A DNA stretch of 22,800 nt from a virus: positions 1 to 22,800 of the IMG/VR virus record IMGVR_UViG_3300046532_002411; one strand, written 5' to 3'. A model generated the notes under the pieces. The model worked only from the letters and a program-made list of their open reading frames with translations. It was not told the origin of the DNA and searched no databases. Made by a program: the position numbers and the translations under genes. Numbering within the stretch: position 1 is the first letter of the stretch; each line of letters begins with the position of its first letter. Positions 1 to 8,384 of this stretch are shown here, piece after piece.

Positions 1-1548
1 GGTAATACTACGAGCTACCATGCGTCTGCAACGACCGCGTTGGTTAATGGACAGGTGGAATATCATACGCTGAACACGGCGCCGAGCTTTGCGTATTCGC
101 TTCGCACACATGATGTGACGAATCTGCGGAAGGTACTGTATAAGAGCAGCAACACGGTCTTCTCTACTGGAGATATGTCTACCGCCACGGATGTTACGTC
201 GCACTTCAGACTGGATACGGGGCAACGCGACAACCATTACAACTACGGCCGCGCCATTGTCGGGACGGGCGCAAGTGCTGTGATCGTCACGACTGGGCGT
301 CTGCTGTTTATCTTTGACCACTTCATGCACTCGGGTATTGGATACGCGACGGTGGATAGTTATCTCTCGACGAACAATGTCGATAAGGGCATGACGTACG
401 ATACTATTCCCACGTATGTCTCTCCGAAATATGGGCGAGGGACGAACTTACGTGCCTGTCTGGACTTCCGTGTCGCGCAAGGCCATTATGGGGCGGCGAC
501 CGGAAATGTTGCGTTGGTGTTTGCGTCAACAAATACGAGTGCCAACAGCACATATGCGGCCAGCGATGGTACGCCCTATCTTATTCCCGTGTCCGACGAT
601 ATCTGGAATGGTGATTACGATTACTATCTGGCGCGGAAGGATGCTGTATCGATTACCGCCAACGGAGCGTTCCATGTCACGAAAGGACAGGCTGCGGTAT
701 TCCCAGAGGCGCCGCATATCGAAGCAACAGACTTGTTGCTCTATCGATTGACTATTCCTGCATATACGCTCGTTGATGGGGCGGGCATTCCTACTAATGT
801 CACCGTGAAGTCGTACGACTACAAGCGATACACAATGCGGGACATCGCAAAGGTGGACGACCGTGTAAAGCGGGTAGAGTACTATACGGCACTGTCGCAA
901 CTGGAACGCCTCACGCTTGACACGACGGAACTAGATGCCGACGACAACGAGCGGTTCAAGAACGGGATTGTGGTGGATAATTTTACAAGCACCGGAACCG
1001 CGCATGTGTCCCATATAGACTTCGCCGCGTCCATTGACACACGCAAGCACGTACTACACTCCGCGTTCAGATCGTTCTCGACGCAGTTCAGCACGGACTA
1101 TGCGAACACCACCACGGCTGGTATTACCGTTGTTGGTGATATCGCCATTCCGGCCTATACGACGGAGGAGTTCATTTCACAGCCGTTAGCAACCAAATCG
1201 GTTTCGGTAAACCCATTTGATATCGGTTCCTTCTACGGGAAGATTCAATTGTCACCAGCGGTGGATACGTGGAAGTCTACCACGACACTTCCGGCACAGG
1301 TAATAGACGGGGGTGGTCCGACGCAAGCGTGGATCAATGCAAACCTGCCTGCGTACACGGTGTGGGGTGAATGGAATACGACATGGACCGCAACAGCACC
1401 CGAAGAAGAAGAAGAAGAAGAGAATGGCACAGAATGGCGTGTCAACGAGGGGAGTGAGAGCGCAAAGGCAGGCGAGTATAATTGGCGAAGTTGGGAAGCC
1501 TGGGACGCCGCCGGTAATCCACCACTCGTAAGACGGACCGACGTTTGA
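1..1548 (+). CDS. Large virion appendage protein, DUF4815-like, 5' end missing
   Basis: The frame is open from base 1, so this is the C-terminal part of a longer protein; the TTG at 40 is not a credible start. Segments resembling the DUF4815-type structural proteins of marine T4-like phages are visible: a GQRDNHYNYGRA stretch near 229-260, the SGIGYATVDSY segment near 334-364, and RYTMRDIAKVDDRVKRVEYYT near 826-890, followed by a long region ending around the acidic tract. In those phages such proteins are virion components assigned to baseplate or tail fibres; that role here is inference. Near the C-terminus, seven consecutive Glu codons (1402-1422) lead into a Trp-rich tail. The next gene, 33 bases downstream, encodes a protein of the same broad class, so the two probably assemble in the same structure. 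Family assignment is from memory of conserved segments. Confidence 0.75.
   Translation, partial: GNTTSYHASATTALVNGQVEYHTLNTAPSFAYSLRTHDVTNLRKVLYKSSNTVFSTGDMSTATDVTSHFRLDTGQRDNHYNYGRAIVGTGASAVIVTTGRLLFIFDHFMHSGIGYATVDSYLSTNNVDKGMTYDTIPTYVSPKYGRGTNLRACLDFRVAQGHYGAATGNVALVFASTNTSANSTYAASDGTPYLIPVSDDIWNGDYDYYLARKDAVSITANGAFHVTKGQAAVFPEAPHIEATDLLLYRLTIPAYTLVDGAGIPTNVTVKSYDYKRYTMRDIAKVDDRVKRVEYYTALSQLERLTLDTTELDADDNERFKNGIVVDNFTSTGTAHVSHIDFAASIDTRKHVLHSAFRSFSTQFSTDYANTTTAGITVVGDIAIPAYTTEEFISQPLATKSVSVNPFDIGSFYGKIQLSPAVDTWKSTTTLPAQVIDGGGPTQAWINANLPAYTVWGEWNTTWTATAPEEEEEEENGTEWRVNEGSESAKAGEYNWRSWEAWDAAGNPPLVRRTDV
1402..1422 (+). repeat. GAA trinucleotide run encoding poly-Glu
   Basis: Six GAA codons and one GAG in a row give seven glutamates near the C-terminus of the first appendage protein. 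Copy-number change by slippage would stay in frame and only alter the length of the acidic patch. Confidence 0.9.
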
Positions 1549-1581
1549 GCGACGGCTAACACATAACTTTCGAAGGACACT

Positions 1582-4500
1582 ATGTCAGAAACAGTAACCG
1601 CATCTGTGTCGGAACGCACAGGCACCGAATTTTCATACACCTCGCAAACGAATACACAGTCACTTGGCAACGTGATTTTGGACACCTCTGTTGTTCATAG
1701 TATCCGAGCCCGAGACGTTGTGTTCGCCGCCAATGGGTTGCGTCCGAATGCCACGCTGTATCCGTTTTTTGATAGTGTGTCGGTGCAAAAATATGTGCAG
1801 CAAGCAAATGTGCTTGAACTGAACCCCGTCGCTGCGAGTGACATTCCCTCGGGCACCTTCTTCATTGGACAGACGCTCTATGTGAAAAAAGCCTTGACGG
1901 GGACCGTAAGCACTATCACCAATTCAACGGCAGTCACCGGAACCAGTACTGAGTTTGACTTCGAATTGTTGTCGAATCAGTTGGTGCGTGTCAAGTCTGG
2001 TGTGGATGTGTTTGATCGATACATCGCCAGTGTTTCGTCAAACACCGCCGCGACCTTCGATAGCAATGCTGCCCTCAGGTTGAATGGTGCAACCCTTTAC
2101 ACATTGACCCGTGTCGTGGTCGCAGATGTCACCCCGCGTTTGTCGAACTCGGGCGCTACGATCACATACACACTCAAGTGCACTCGGGCGCAGCAGGATG
2201 TGGACGCTGATGCCATTCTTGGGCCCGGGCTGAACTACGGCAGTGCGACGGGTACATTTACGGATCGTGGATCGCGCCTCATTCTACCGGAAGATAATGG
2301 CGCGTATGCTCGGAAGTTTAGCTACGCCGCCGGGAGTTTGCGCCCCGAGAAAATGGCGAAAGATTCTGGTGTTGGCACGGTCGGTGCCGAGGTTATTTTG
2401 CCGATGTCCTCCCGTACGTCCAGTGTTCTCAGCGCGGCCAGTGTTGCGGTAGAAACAAAGACACTCACGGTTAACACGGCGGTGATTACCTCGGGCGTCG
2501 TGCGGGCGTATGATTCAAACAACCTTCGGTTGGACGTGGACATCACGGATACCAAAATCGCCAACACCACGGTGATCTATTTTGTCGGTGGGCCTGGCGC
2601 GGGACAGAGTGCGAGTGTCACCAACTATCACTCAGCGAACCAGACGGCGGTTATTGATACAAGCGCACTCACAGATATCACAGCGGGACAGACGATCTAT
2701 AGCGTCGGGTCGTTGTCATCTGATGGGTTCCTTGCGAACAGTACGGTGACTGCGGGTGGTGCGGGTACCGTATCGGGGGTGCTTCATCTTCAGGAAGGGC
2801 AGTTCGCGACTGGTCAACGACTCTTCCGTTTGACGGATAGCAGTACAAACGATCTCTCAAGCGCCACGACCACCGCAGAAACCAACTATGTGGCCTCCGG
2901 TTTGTCGGTGTCGCAGCAACCCACTAGTATCGTATCTCGTACCACCAATGTCACGCGACGTGGTGTCCACGACTCTCGTTATTGGGAGAACGACACCTAC
3001 ACGTCATGCCCAGAAGGATGGGCAGATCCACTAGCGGAAACGTTCCTTGTGGATGCGACACGCTTTCCACAGGGTATCATGCTAGCCTCGGTGGACTTGG
3101 TGTTCTCAGCAAAACCTACCGATGACATTCCAGTCACGGTTGAACTTCGACCAGTTATCAATGGATATCCTTCGTCATATCAGGTAGTGCCGTGTGCGTC
3201 ACCAGAAGGACAAGCGTCTACCACACTGCGGTACGACGCCGTGAATGTTGTCACAACGGATTTGTCTACCGCGTTCAGCAACACATCCGCGTACACGCGA
3301 TTCACGATGCCCTCACTGGTTCACCTGTTGCCTGGTATTGAGTACGCCCTTGTGGTTCGCTCCGACTCTTCGGAATATAAAGTCTACACCGCCGAACTCG
3401 GCGCGCAGGTGCTTGGCACCGATAAGAAGGTTGCGAAGCAGCCCTATGCGGGCAGCTTCTTCAAGTCACAGAACGGATCGACGTGGACCGAAACACCATT
3501 TGAAGATATGATGTTCCGCTTGAACAAAGCAAAGTGGACATTGTCGAGTGGTGCGAACACTGGCATCCTTGTCGCCCGTGGCGTGCAACCGGCGACAACC
3601 AAGACATTTGATTCGATGACGTTCTATCCGTATGAAGTTACCTTCCCGTTGGTGACATCGACGAGCTATTCGTTGAGCGTCAAGCCAGAAGGTTCGGGCA
3701 CCGCAGTTGCGTATAGCGTTCAACCGAACAAACTGGTAGCGTTGTCCTCACGGTCGTTCTTAACCGGGAGCTACGACGCGAACGCTGCGCCACAGTTCTA
3801 CCCTGCTTTTGCGAATAGTGCGCCAGCGGGTCAGACAGTCAGCGGGGTGTCAGCGAATACCATCGATACCATCGCCACGCTCACAACGCGAAGCACTGAT
3901 GTCGCACCGTATGTCGATCTAAAAAAGATGACTGTCCTTGGTATACAGAATCGCATCAATGAGATGGAACTGTATGCGACACAGTTTGTCATTCTCGATC
4001 CCGGTAGTGGCTATGCGAATGCGGCCGCAGCCACAGGCACCGTCACGACGGTCGCATCGTCTAACGTTGTGACAGGGACGGGCAGTGCGTTCCTCACCTC
4101 AGTTATTGTGGGACGAGATGTGGTGATCGGGGCCAACTTGGCGGTGACCGTTGCGTCCATCGAAAGCGACTCTCAGTTTACTGCGACAACGACCGCCGGT
4201 GAAGCCCGCGTCGCGAATGCGTTCTCGACCTTTGCGAACCTGACGATGACAATAAGCGCCAGTAATGTCGGTGCGAATGCAGTAGGATACGCAGTTGTAT
4301 CCACCGTCAATAGTTCCATCGTCACGGGCACTGTTACTAGTCTTGTGTTAACGACTGACGGAAGTGGCTACCTCACTACGCCGACTGTTACGGTATCTGG
4401 CAATGCGGCGCTGACGTATCGTGGCGAGGACTCCGCACAGCATGGTAATGCGCTGACACGATACTTCACACGGGAGGTGTCGTTAGCGGAAGGGTTCGAC

Positions 4501-4836
4501 GCTCGCGACATCAAGATGTACTTTGATGGATATCGCCCCGAGGGTACTAACTTCTATGCCTATTACAAGGTGCTATCGGGCACGTTGGATAGCGAGAGGT
4601 TTGCGGATCAGCCATGGCGATTGATGACACAAATCACGCCGGATGGAGTGATCAGCACACGTGCCACACAGTATCGGGAGTTTGAGTTCCGCACGCCGCA
4701 AAGTCAAGCGTTGACATCATCTACGGATACCACGGATCGGTTCAAAGTGTTCTCCATTAAAATAGTGATGTCTACCAACGATACGACCGTCGTGCCGAAG
4801 ATTCGCAACTTCCGCGCTATTGCCTTGGATGAGTAA
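1582..4836 (+). CDS. Large virion structural protein (baseplate/tail-fibre type)
   Basis: This 1084-residue protein matches a large structural protein class common in marine T4-like phages. Diagnostic segments are RARDVVFAANGLRPNATLYPFFD (about 42-64), DPLAETFLVDATRFPQGIMLASVDLVFS (about 482-510), QPYAGSFFKSQNGSTW (about 620-636), and near the end a REVSLAEGFDARDIKMYFDGYRPEGTNFYAYYKV block (about 965-1000). Beta-rich modules of the TGTGTxF type occur twice, at about 107-175 and 815-890. Two GSGY motifs, ILDPGSGY and TTDGSGYLTTPTVTVS, flank the second. The ATG has a clear AAGGA ribosome site eight bases upstream. The stop overlaps the next start as TAATG. The product probably acts in the baseplate or fibre network; exact location is unknown. 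No enzymatic motif was seen. Confidence 0.82.
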   Translation: MSETVTASVSERTGTEFSYTSQTNTQSLGNVILDTSVVHSIRARDVVFAANGLRPNATLYPFFDSVSVQKYVQQANVLELNPVAASDIPSGTFFIGQTLYVKKALTGTVSTITNSTAVTGTSTEFDFELLSNQLVRVKSGVDVFDRYIASVSSNTAATFDSNAALRLNGATLYTLTRVVVADVTPRLSNSGATITYTLKCTRAQQDVDADAILGPGLNYGSATGTFTDRGSRLILPEDNGAYARKFSYAAGSLRPEKMAKDSGVGTVGAEVILPMSSRTSSVLSAASVAVETKTLTVNTAVITSGVVRAYDSNNLRLDVDITDTKIANTTVIYFVGGPGAGQSASVTNYHSANQTAVIDTSALTDITAGQTIYSVGSLSSDGFLANSTVTAGGAGTVSGVLHLQEGQFATGQRLFRLTDSSTNDLSSATTTAETNYVASGLSVSQQPTSIVSRTTNVTRRGVHDSRYWENDTYTSCPEGWADPLAETFLVDATRFPQGIMLASVDLVFSAKPTDDIPVTVELRPVINGYPSSYQVVPCASPEGQASTTLRYDAVNVVTTDLSTAFSNTSAYTRFTMPSLVHLLPGIEYALVVRSDSSEYKVYTAELGAQVLGTDKKVAKQPYAGSFFKSQNGSTWTETPFEDMMFRLNKAKWTLSSGANTGILVARGVQPATTKTFDSMTFYPYEVTFPLVTSTSYSLSVKPEGSGTAVAYSVQPNKLVALSSRSFLTGSYDANAAPQFYPAFANSAPAGQTVSGVSANTIDTIATLTTRSTDVAPYVDLKKMTVLGIQNRINEMELYATQFVILDPGSGYANAAAATGTVTTVASSNVVTGTGSAFLTSVIVGRDVVIGANLAVTVASIESDSQFTATTTAGEARVANAFSTFANLTMTISASNVGANAVGYAVVSTVNSSIVTGTVTSLVLTTDGSGYLTTPTVTVSGNAALTYRGEDSAQHGNALTRYFTREVSLAEGFDARDIKMYFDGYRPEGTNFYAYYKVLSGTLDSERFADQPWRLMTQITPDGVISTRATQYREFEFRTPQSQALTSSTDTTDRFKVFSIKIVMSTNDTTVVPKIRNFRAIALDE

Positions 4837-5042
4837 TGCTGATACAGACCGATGACCGCAAGCATGTACGGGACACCTATAACAACGCGTTACTATTAAC
4901 CGACAAAAAGGCTCTCACGCGGTCGCGGGCCCGACGCGAATCCGCGAAGGGCGTATTGTCCCTTAGATCTGAGATTGACGAATTGCAAGCACATGTGTTA
5001 CAATTGACTTTACATGTCACACAACTTCTTAAGGCAAGATAA
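4836..5042 (+). CDS. Small coiled-coil protein of unknown function
   Basis: This 68-residue protein is highly charged, with a basic middle (KKALTRSRARRESAKG, about 24-39). Its C-terminal third shows heptad-like spacing of leucine and valine (VLSLRSEIDELQAHVLQLTLHVTQLL), suggesting a short coiled coil. It has no signal peptide or membrane segment. It is joined at both ends by one-base TAATG overlaps to a large structural gene upstream and the His-x-Asp gene downstream, so the three are probably translated as a coupled set. That tight coupling is the main reason to believe it is real. I do not recognise a family. It could be a small assembly factor or minor virion protein. Confidence 0.62.
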   Translation: MLIQTDDRKHVRDTYNNALLLTDKKALTRSRARRESAKGVLSLRSEIDELQAHVLQLTLHVTQLLKAR

Positions 5043-5728
5043 TGGCTAAGGTTGCTGGTAGTATTTGGGTCGAAGGAACCGCGCTTCATTATGTGGATAG
5101 CGCGGCTGTAGAATATTATATTATCGGCACCAACAAGGGGTCGGCCGGCGCCGGTATAAATGGCTCAATTTGGATGGAGTCTGATCGTTTACGGTATGTA
5201 GATACCTCTGGAAACATACGCGAATGTTCTACTATAGACACCTATGGTACACATACGGGCGCGGTTGCCGGATCACTGTGGATAGAAAATACTGCGGCTG
5301 GGAATCAGCAGTTACGGTATATTGCCAGCGGAACTGGTGAGAACTCCCCGCATGATGATGTGGCATTTGGGGACGTATCACATTCGGACGTGGCGCATAC
5401 CGATACGACTACACACAACGATATACATACCGATAACCATAGCGACTCTGGCGGGCCCGGCCACACGGATTCGGCCGAAGGTAGTGGCCATGCTGATCAT
5501 AACGATGATCATGGTGACCACGATGATGATAGCGATCACACTGATAACGACGGGCAGCCGCACGGAGATCACAGCGACGGCGCGGGGCACGGCGATCATA
5601 ACGATGATCATGGTGACGAAACTACCGAGTCGCACACCGATAGTTCTAGCCATTCGGACGTAGCACACACAGATGTTCCACACGCAGATGCCACACATGC
5701 TGATCAGCCCATTTACGTGGGTGCGTAA
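5042..5728 (+). CDS. Virion-like protein with 22-fold His-x-Asp C-terminal repeat
   Basis: This 228-residue protein has two parts. Residues 1-98 contain three degenerate copies of a GSIWxExxxLxYxD unit (starting at 6, 41 and 78), a short beta-type module that I associate with marine phage virion proteins. Residues 104-221 are low complexity and dominated by H-x-D: by hand count all 22 histidines in this segment are followed two residues later by aspartate, with the middle position varying among S, T, N, G, A and D. There are no cysteines in the tail. The start overlaps the upstream stop (TAATG). A radical SAM/SPASM gene carrying the same motif at its own C-terminus lies 20 bases downstream. 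The tail could bind divalent metal, be a substrate for modification by the downstream enzymes, or both; these roles are inference. Confidence 0.78.
   Translation: MAKVAGSIWVEGTALHYVDSAAVEYYIIGTNKGSAGAGINGSIWMESDRLRYVDTSGNIRECSTIDTYGTHTGAVAGSLWIENTAAGNQQLRYIASGTGENSPHDDVAFGDVSHSDVAHTDTTTHNDIHTDNHSDSGGPGHTDSAEGSGHADHNDDHGDHDDDSDHTDNDGQPHGDHSDGAGHGDHNDDHGDETTESHTDSSSHSDVAHTDVPHADATHADQPIYVGA
5351..5704 (+). repeat. His-x-Asp coding repeat
   Basis: Codons 104-221 of the preceding gene encode 22 H-x-D units with irregular spacing of 3 to 9 residues. The DNA is not a perfect tandem repeat: codons for His (CAT/CAC) and Asp (GAT/GAC) alternate freely. The protein pattern therefore appears selected rather than produced by recent slippage. 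A longer duplicated phrase, H-G-D-H-N-D-D-H-G-D or close to it, occurs around residues 150-159 and 183-192. Confidence 0.9.
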
Positions 5729-5748
5729 AGTTTTACGGCAAAAATATT

Positions 5749-7008
5749 ATGAGTATTGAGATTCGACCTGTTGGCGTCAGTTGTCAGTTGCAATGCACCT
5801 ATTGTTATGAAGAGGGAATGCGAGAAGAGCAGCGATCACATCGATATGATCGTGATGCGGTATTAGCCTCCATCAAAAAACTTGGTCCCAAGGACCATTT
5901 CTCTTTATTTGGTGGGGAGTGTTTGTTATTGCCACTCCATCATCTTGAGGAACTCCTGTCAATTTCCCATGCCCGATCAGGTCGTTCATCGGTGCAGACT
6001 AATGGCGCATTGATTACCGACAAACATATTGAACTGTTCATTAAGTACAACACACATGTGGGTATTTCATTAGATGGCCCAGATGAATTAAATGACAGTC
6101 GGTGGGCAGGTACATTAGAGGCGACACGCAAGCAGACAGCACGAACGCTTCATGCGATTGATACGTTGCTTTCGTTATCGGTACAACATCCGCGTCTTCG
6201 GCCCAGTCTTATTGTCACTATGCACGCCGGGAATTCTAGTGCAGAACGATTTCCTCGGTTTGTGTCATGGCTTCATGAGTTAGATGATCGGGGGCTTAAA
6301 CAGATAAATCTTCATACAATGGAGATGGATCACAAAGCAGATACATTATACCTGCCACAAGAAGAATTGTCGGATCGGTTATTGGACATTTGGCGAATCC
6401 ATGTTCCAACATTTAAGCAACTACGCATGTCTAAATTTGAGGAGATTTTGAAACTCCTCAGGGGTGCTGATGATGTCGTGTGTCATTGGAAACCGTGCGA
6501 CCCGTGGAATACAAGTGCCGTCAACGGTATTGAGAACGACGGTTCTGTCTCTCACTGCTCGCGAACAAACAAAGACGGGTTCAACTGGATGCCAGCAGAG
6601 GGGTCGGGCGACCCAAATGGTAGTTTCATAGGGCACCCAGGCGCTCGCCACTATGAACGACAGATGGCGCTCTACCAAGCACCACAAGAATTTGGTGGAT
6701 GCAAAGATTGTGAATATTGGTTGATGTGCTACGGTCAATGCCCAGGCGAAGGGCAGTCCAATGATTGGCGAATGCGTTCTACATATTGTTCAACATACAA
6801 GAAGTTATTTGCAGAAGGCGCACGAAGACTTCGTGAGGCGGGGACGATTCCGCTGTGTGACTGGACGAATAGAAAAGAACTTGAGCAGGCAGCGTTTTCG
6901 AAATGGCAGAATCAATCATCGTCACACTTATCAACATTAACCGGGCAGCCCAACGGCGGTAGGCAATCTCACGGCGATCACACGGATCACAATGATAATA
7001 CATTATGA
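5749..7008 (+). CDS. Radical SAM/SPASM enzyme with His-x-Asp C-terminal tail
   Basis: This 419-residue protein is a radical S-adenosylmethionine enzyme. The CX3CX2C cluster site is at C12, C16 and C19, the GGE motif at 55-57, and the SLDGP strand typical of SPASM-type maturases at 107-111. The C-terminal auxiliary-cluster domain shows C250, C270, then C318-X2-C321-X5-C327-X3-C331 and C347, the classic SPASM arrangement. Such enzymes commonly modify peptides or proteins by radical chemistry. Unusually, the last residues add three contiguous H-x-D units (408-416), matching the tail of the gene just upstream, and both share a GQP lead-in. The stop overlaps the next start as ATGA. No clear Shine-Dalgarno is present; the start follows an A-rich stretch. 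By hand count it uses about 14 TTA leucine codons against two to four in the terminase or portal genes, hinting at a different origin. The substrate is inferred, not shown. Confidence 0.88.
   Translation: MSIEIRPVGVSCQLQCTYCYEEGMREEQRSHRYDRDAVLASIKKLGPKDHFSLFGGECLLLPLHHLEELLSISHARSGRSSVQTNGALITDKHIELFIKYNTHVGISLDGPDELNDSRWAGTLEATRKQTARTLHAIDTLLSLSVQHPRLRPSLIVTMHAGNSSAERFPRFVSWLHELDDRGLKQINLHTMEMDHKADTLYLPQEELSDRLLDIWRIHVPTFKQLRMSKFEEILKLLRGADDVVCHWKPCDPWNTSAVNGIENDGSVSHCSRTNKDGFNWMPAEGSGDPNGSFIGHPGARHYERQMALYQAPQEFGGCKDCEYWLMCYGQCPGEGQSNDWRMRSTYCSTYKKLFAEGARRLREAGTIPLCDWTNRKELEQAAFSKWQNQSSSHLSTLTGQPNGGRQSHGDHTDHNDNTL
6970..6996 (+). repeat. Three H-x-D units at the radical SAM C-terminus
   Basis: These codons encode HGD-HTD-HND immediately before the end of the radical SAM protein, beyond the SPASM cysteines and a poorly conserved linker. 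The same three units occur in the upstream His-x-Asp protein. This is outside any domain needed for iron-sulfur binding. Confidence 0.88.
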
Positions 7009-8381
7009 ATGATAAACAGAATGTTCTAGCAAGTGACACCCCCACACTTCCCGATTGGACACGATGGTCGTGGCGAAGTCCAGTTGAACGTGAGTGGTGG
7101 AATCCGTTGTTCAAAGCAGCGGCGAATGCCTATGAAAGTGTTGAACGGTTGTCGGTTGTTGATGGCGTTCGCTCGGCGGCATCGCAGATAATAGCACCCG
7201 AAGAATTAGTAGGGCTCACAGAGTGGGCGCGCAATCATAATATTCTTTGCATACCAATAGATAGAATTAGTTATTCCAATTCATACTCATCGGTAGAAAC
7301 GAAACTAAAAAATGGTGAACGATTTAAGTATCGGGTGTTGTTTGTTCGTCCAGAACAATACGCAGATACCGTCGATTTATCAAATATCTCCTCGCGTTCC
7401 GACCGTCGATCCGCGACGGCGCCGTCATATGTCGACCGATTCGGGAAACTATTAGGCTTTCCCGAATGTTGCCGAAAAGCGTTTCTGGAAACGTGGGGTC
7501 GCGGGCAAGTCGATAGTACATGGGAGCAACATTGTTCGCCCATGTTACCCATGACCAGTACACTGTTGCGGTGGATGGGTCTTCGCCTCGTCTCTCACAT
7601 GCCATGTCATTATAGGTGTGAAGCATCACAAAAGATTGCGGAGCAAATGTTTCAGGTGGGCGCGCGGCATGGATATCTGGAAGAGATGCGATTGATTAAG
7701 GAAGTCCTCGCGTGGCCAGTAAAATGGTCTCGGCTGTTCGGGATTGCGGAGATTGTAACTCCTGCGGTCAAAATTTCCACACGCACCGACTGGACACCTC
7801 GTAAAGATGAGTTCAGTACGACGGGTCCGTATCGACAACCGAAGAAAACGTGGTGGATAAACAACGGATTCGATAATGCTCGGGACCTGGGCCGAGCGCA
7901 CGGGGACATGGTTAACGCGTTAATAACGCAATTACCACAAAAAGCTCGCGTATTGGATCTTGGATGTGGCAATGGGATGTTGCTCCGTCGTCTAACTATA
8001 CATAGACCTGACGTTCGTGTTGCGGGGATTGATAGTAACGCCGATGCGATTCGTGAAGCGCAAGAAACGATTGATTTGCGCTCGACATTTTGGTCAGGCA
8101 AGATTGAGGATGGCATATGGCGGGACTGGAACCCGACCGCCGTGCTATACACACCCGGCCGTATGATGGAGACCAATACAGGGGGGATGTCCGAGGCTGC
8201 CACACTTCGTGTAGCAACATGGATTCGTGATATTCCGTGGCAGTTTCCGTATATCTATGATGACATGATACTACGAAAAATCAATGTGCCGGCATTATGT
8301 GAAGATAAACAACTTCCGGTCCCTCTACCGCTCATTAAGACTCCTCTTGTCGAAATGGGGATAGTCGCACCGTTCACCTAA
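7005..8381 (+). CDS. CC-motif (DUF483-like) domain fused to SAM-dependent methyltransferase
   Basis: This 458-residue protein appears to be a fusion. Around 140-210 is a cysteine-containing domain with KLLGFPECCRKAF (C155, C156) followed by C177 and a PCHYRC pair (C201, C205), resembling the G-x-P-x-C-C signature of the DUF483 group; I hold this assignment loosely. The C-terminal part is a class I methyltransferase: motif I VLDLGCGNG at 317-325 and the acidic post-I strand VAGIDSNADA at 339-348. The segment that follows, PTAVLYTPGRMMET (377-390), probably forms the next strand. Methyl transfer from SAM to an unknown acceptor is the expected reaction; the cysteines could bind metal or iron. 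Its ATGA overlap with the radical SAM gene implies co-translation and a shared pathway, probably on the His-x-Asp protein. Codon use is TTA-rich, like its partner. Confidence 0.75.
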   Translation: MNDKQNVLASDTPTLPDWTRWSWRSPVEREWWNPLFKAAANAYESVERLSVVDGVRSAASQIIAPEELVGLTEWARNHNILCIPIDRISYSNSYSSVETKLKNGERFKYRVLFVRPEQYADTVDLSNISSRSDRRSATAPSYVDRFGKLLGFPECCRKAFLETWGRGQVDSTWEQHCSPMLPMTSTLLRWMGLRLVSHMPCHYRCEASQKIAEQMFQVGARHGYLEEMRLIKEVLAWPVKWSRLFGIAEIVTPAVKISTRTDWTPRKDEFSTTGPYRQPKKTWWINNGFDNARDLGRAHGDMVNALITQLPQKARVLDLGCGNGMLLRRLTIHRPDVRVAGIDSNADAIREAQETIDLRSTFWSGKIEDGIWRDWNPTAVLYTPGRMMETNTGGMSEAATLRVATWIRDIPWQFPYIYDDMILRKINVPALCEDKQLPVPLPLIKTPLVEMGIVAPFT

Positions 8382-8384
8382 ATA
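8378..8384 (+). promoter_or_regulatory. CTAAATA late-promoter-like motif
   Basis: The heptamer CTAAATA overlaps the stop codon of the methyltransferase gene and lies 10 bases before the ATG of the fibre-like gene. It resembles the T4 late promoter TATAAATA. A transcript starting 5-7 bases downstream would have almost no leader, which weakens the call; the support is recurrence at three other gene starts. Confidence 0.4.

Noticed and set aside
5322-5698. Alternative-frame and antisense open frames across the His-x-Asp repeat
   Set aside because: They are Ile/Thr/Met-rich or Val/Ile-rich readings of the same CAY-NNN-GAY repeats and lack independent starts. The frame coupled by TAATG to the upstream gene is preferred.
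5351-5704. His/Asp-rich tail considered as an RTX calcium-binding repeat
   Set aside because: RTX repeats follow a GGxGxD pattern. Here the constant feature is H-x-D with irregular spacing and few glycine pairs.
5728-5748. Short inverted repeat CGTAA/TTACG after the His-x-Asp gene considered as a terminator
   Set aside because: The stem is only five weak pairs with no T-tract, and the downstream gene appears to belong to the same unit.
7652-8203. Antisense open frame of 183 codons
   Set aside because: It lies entirely within the methyltransferase gene, has no ribosome site or recognisable motif, and all neighbours are on the + strand.
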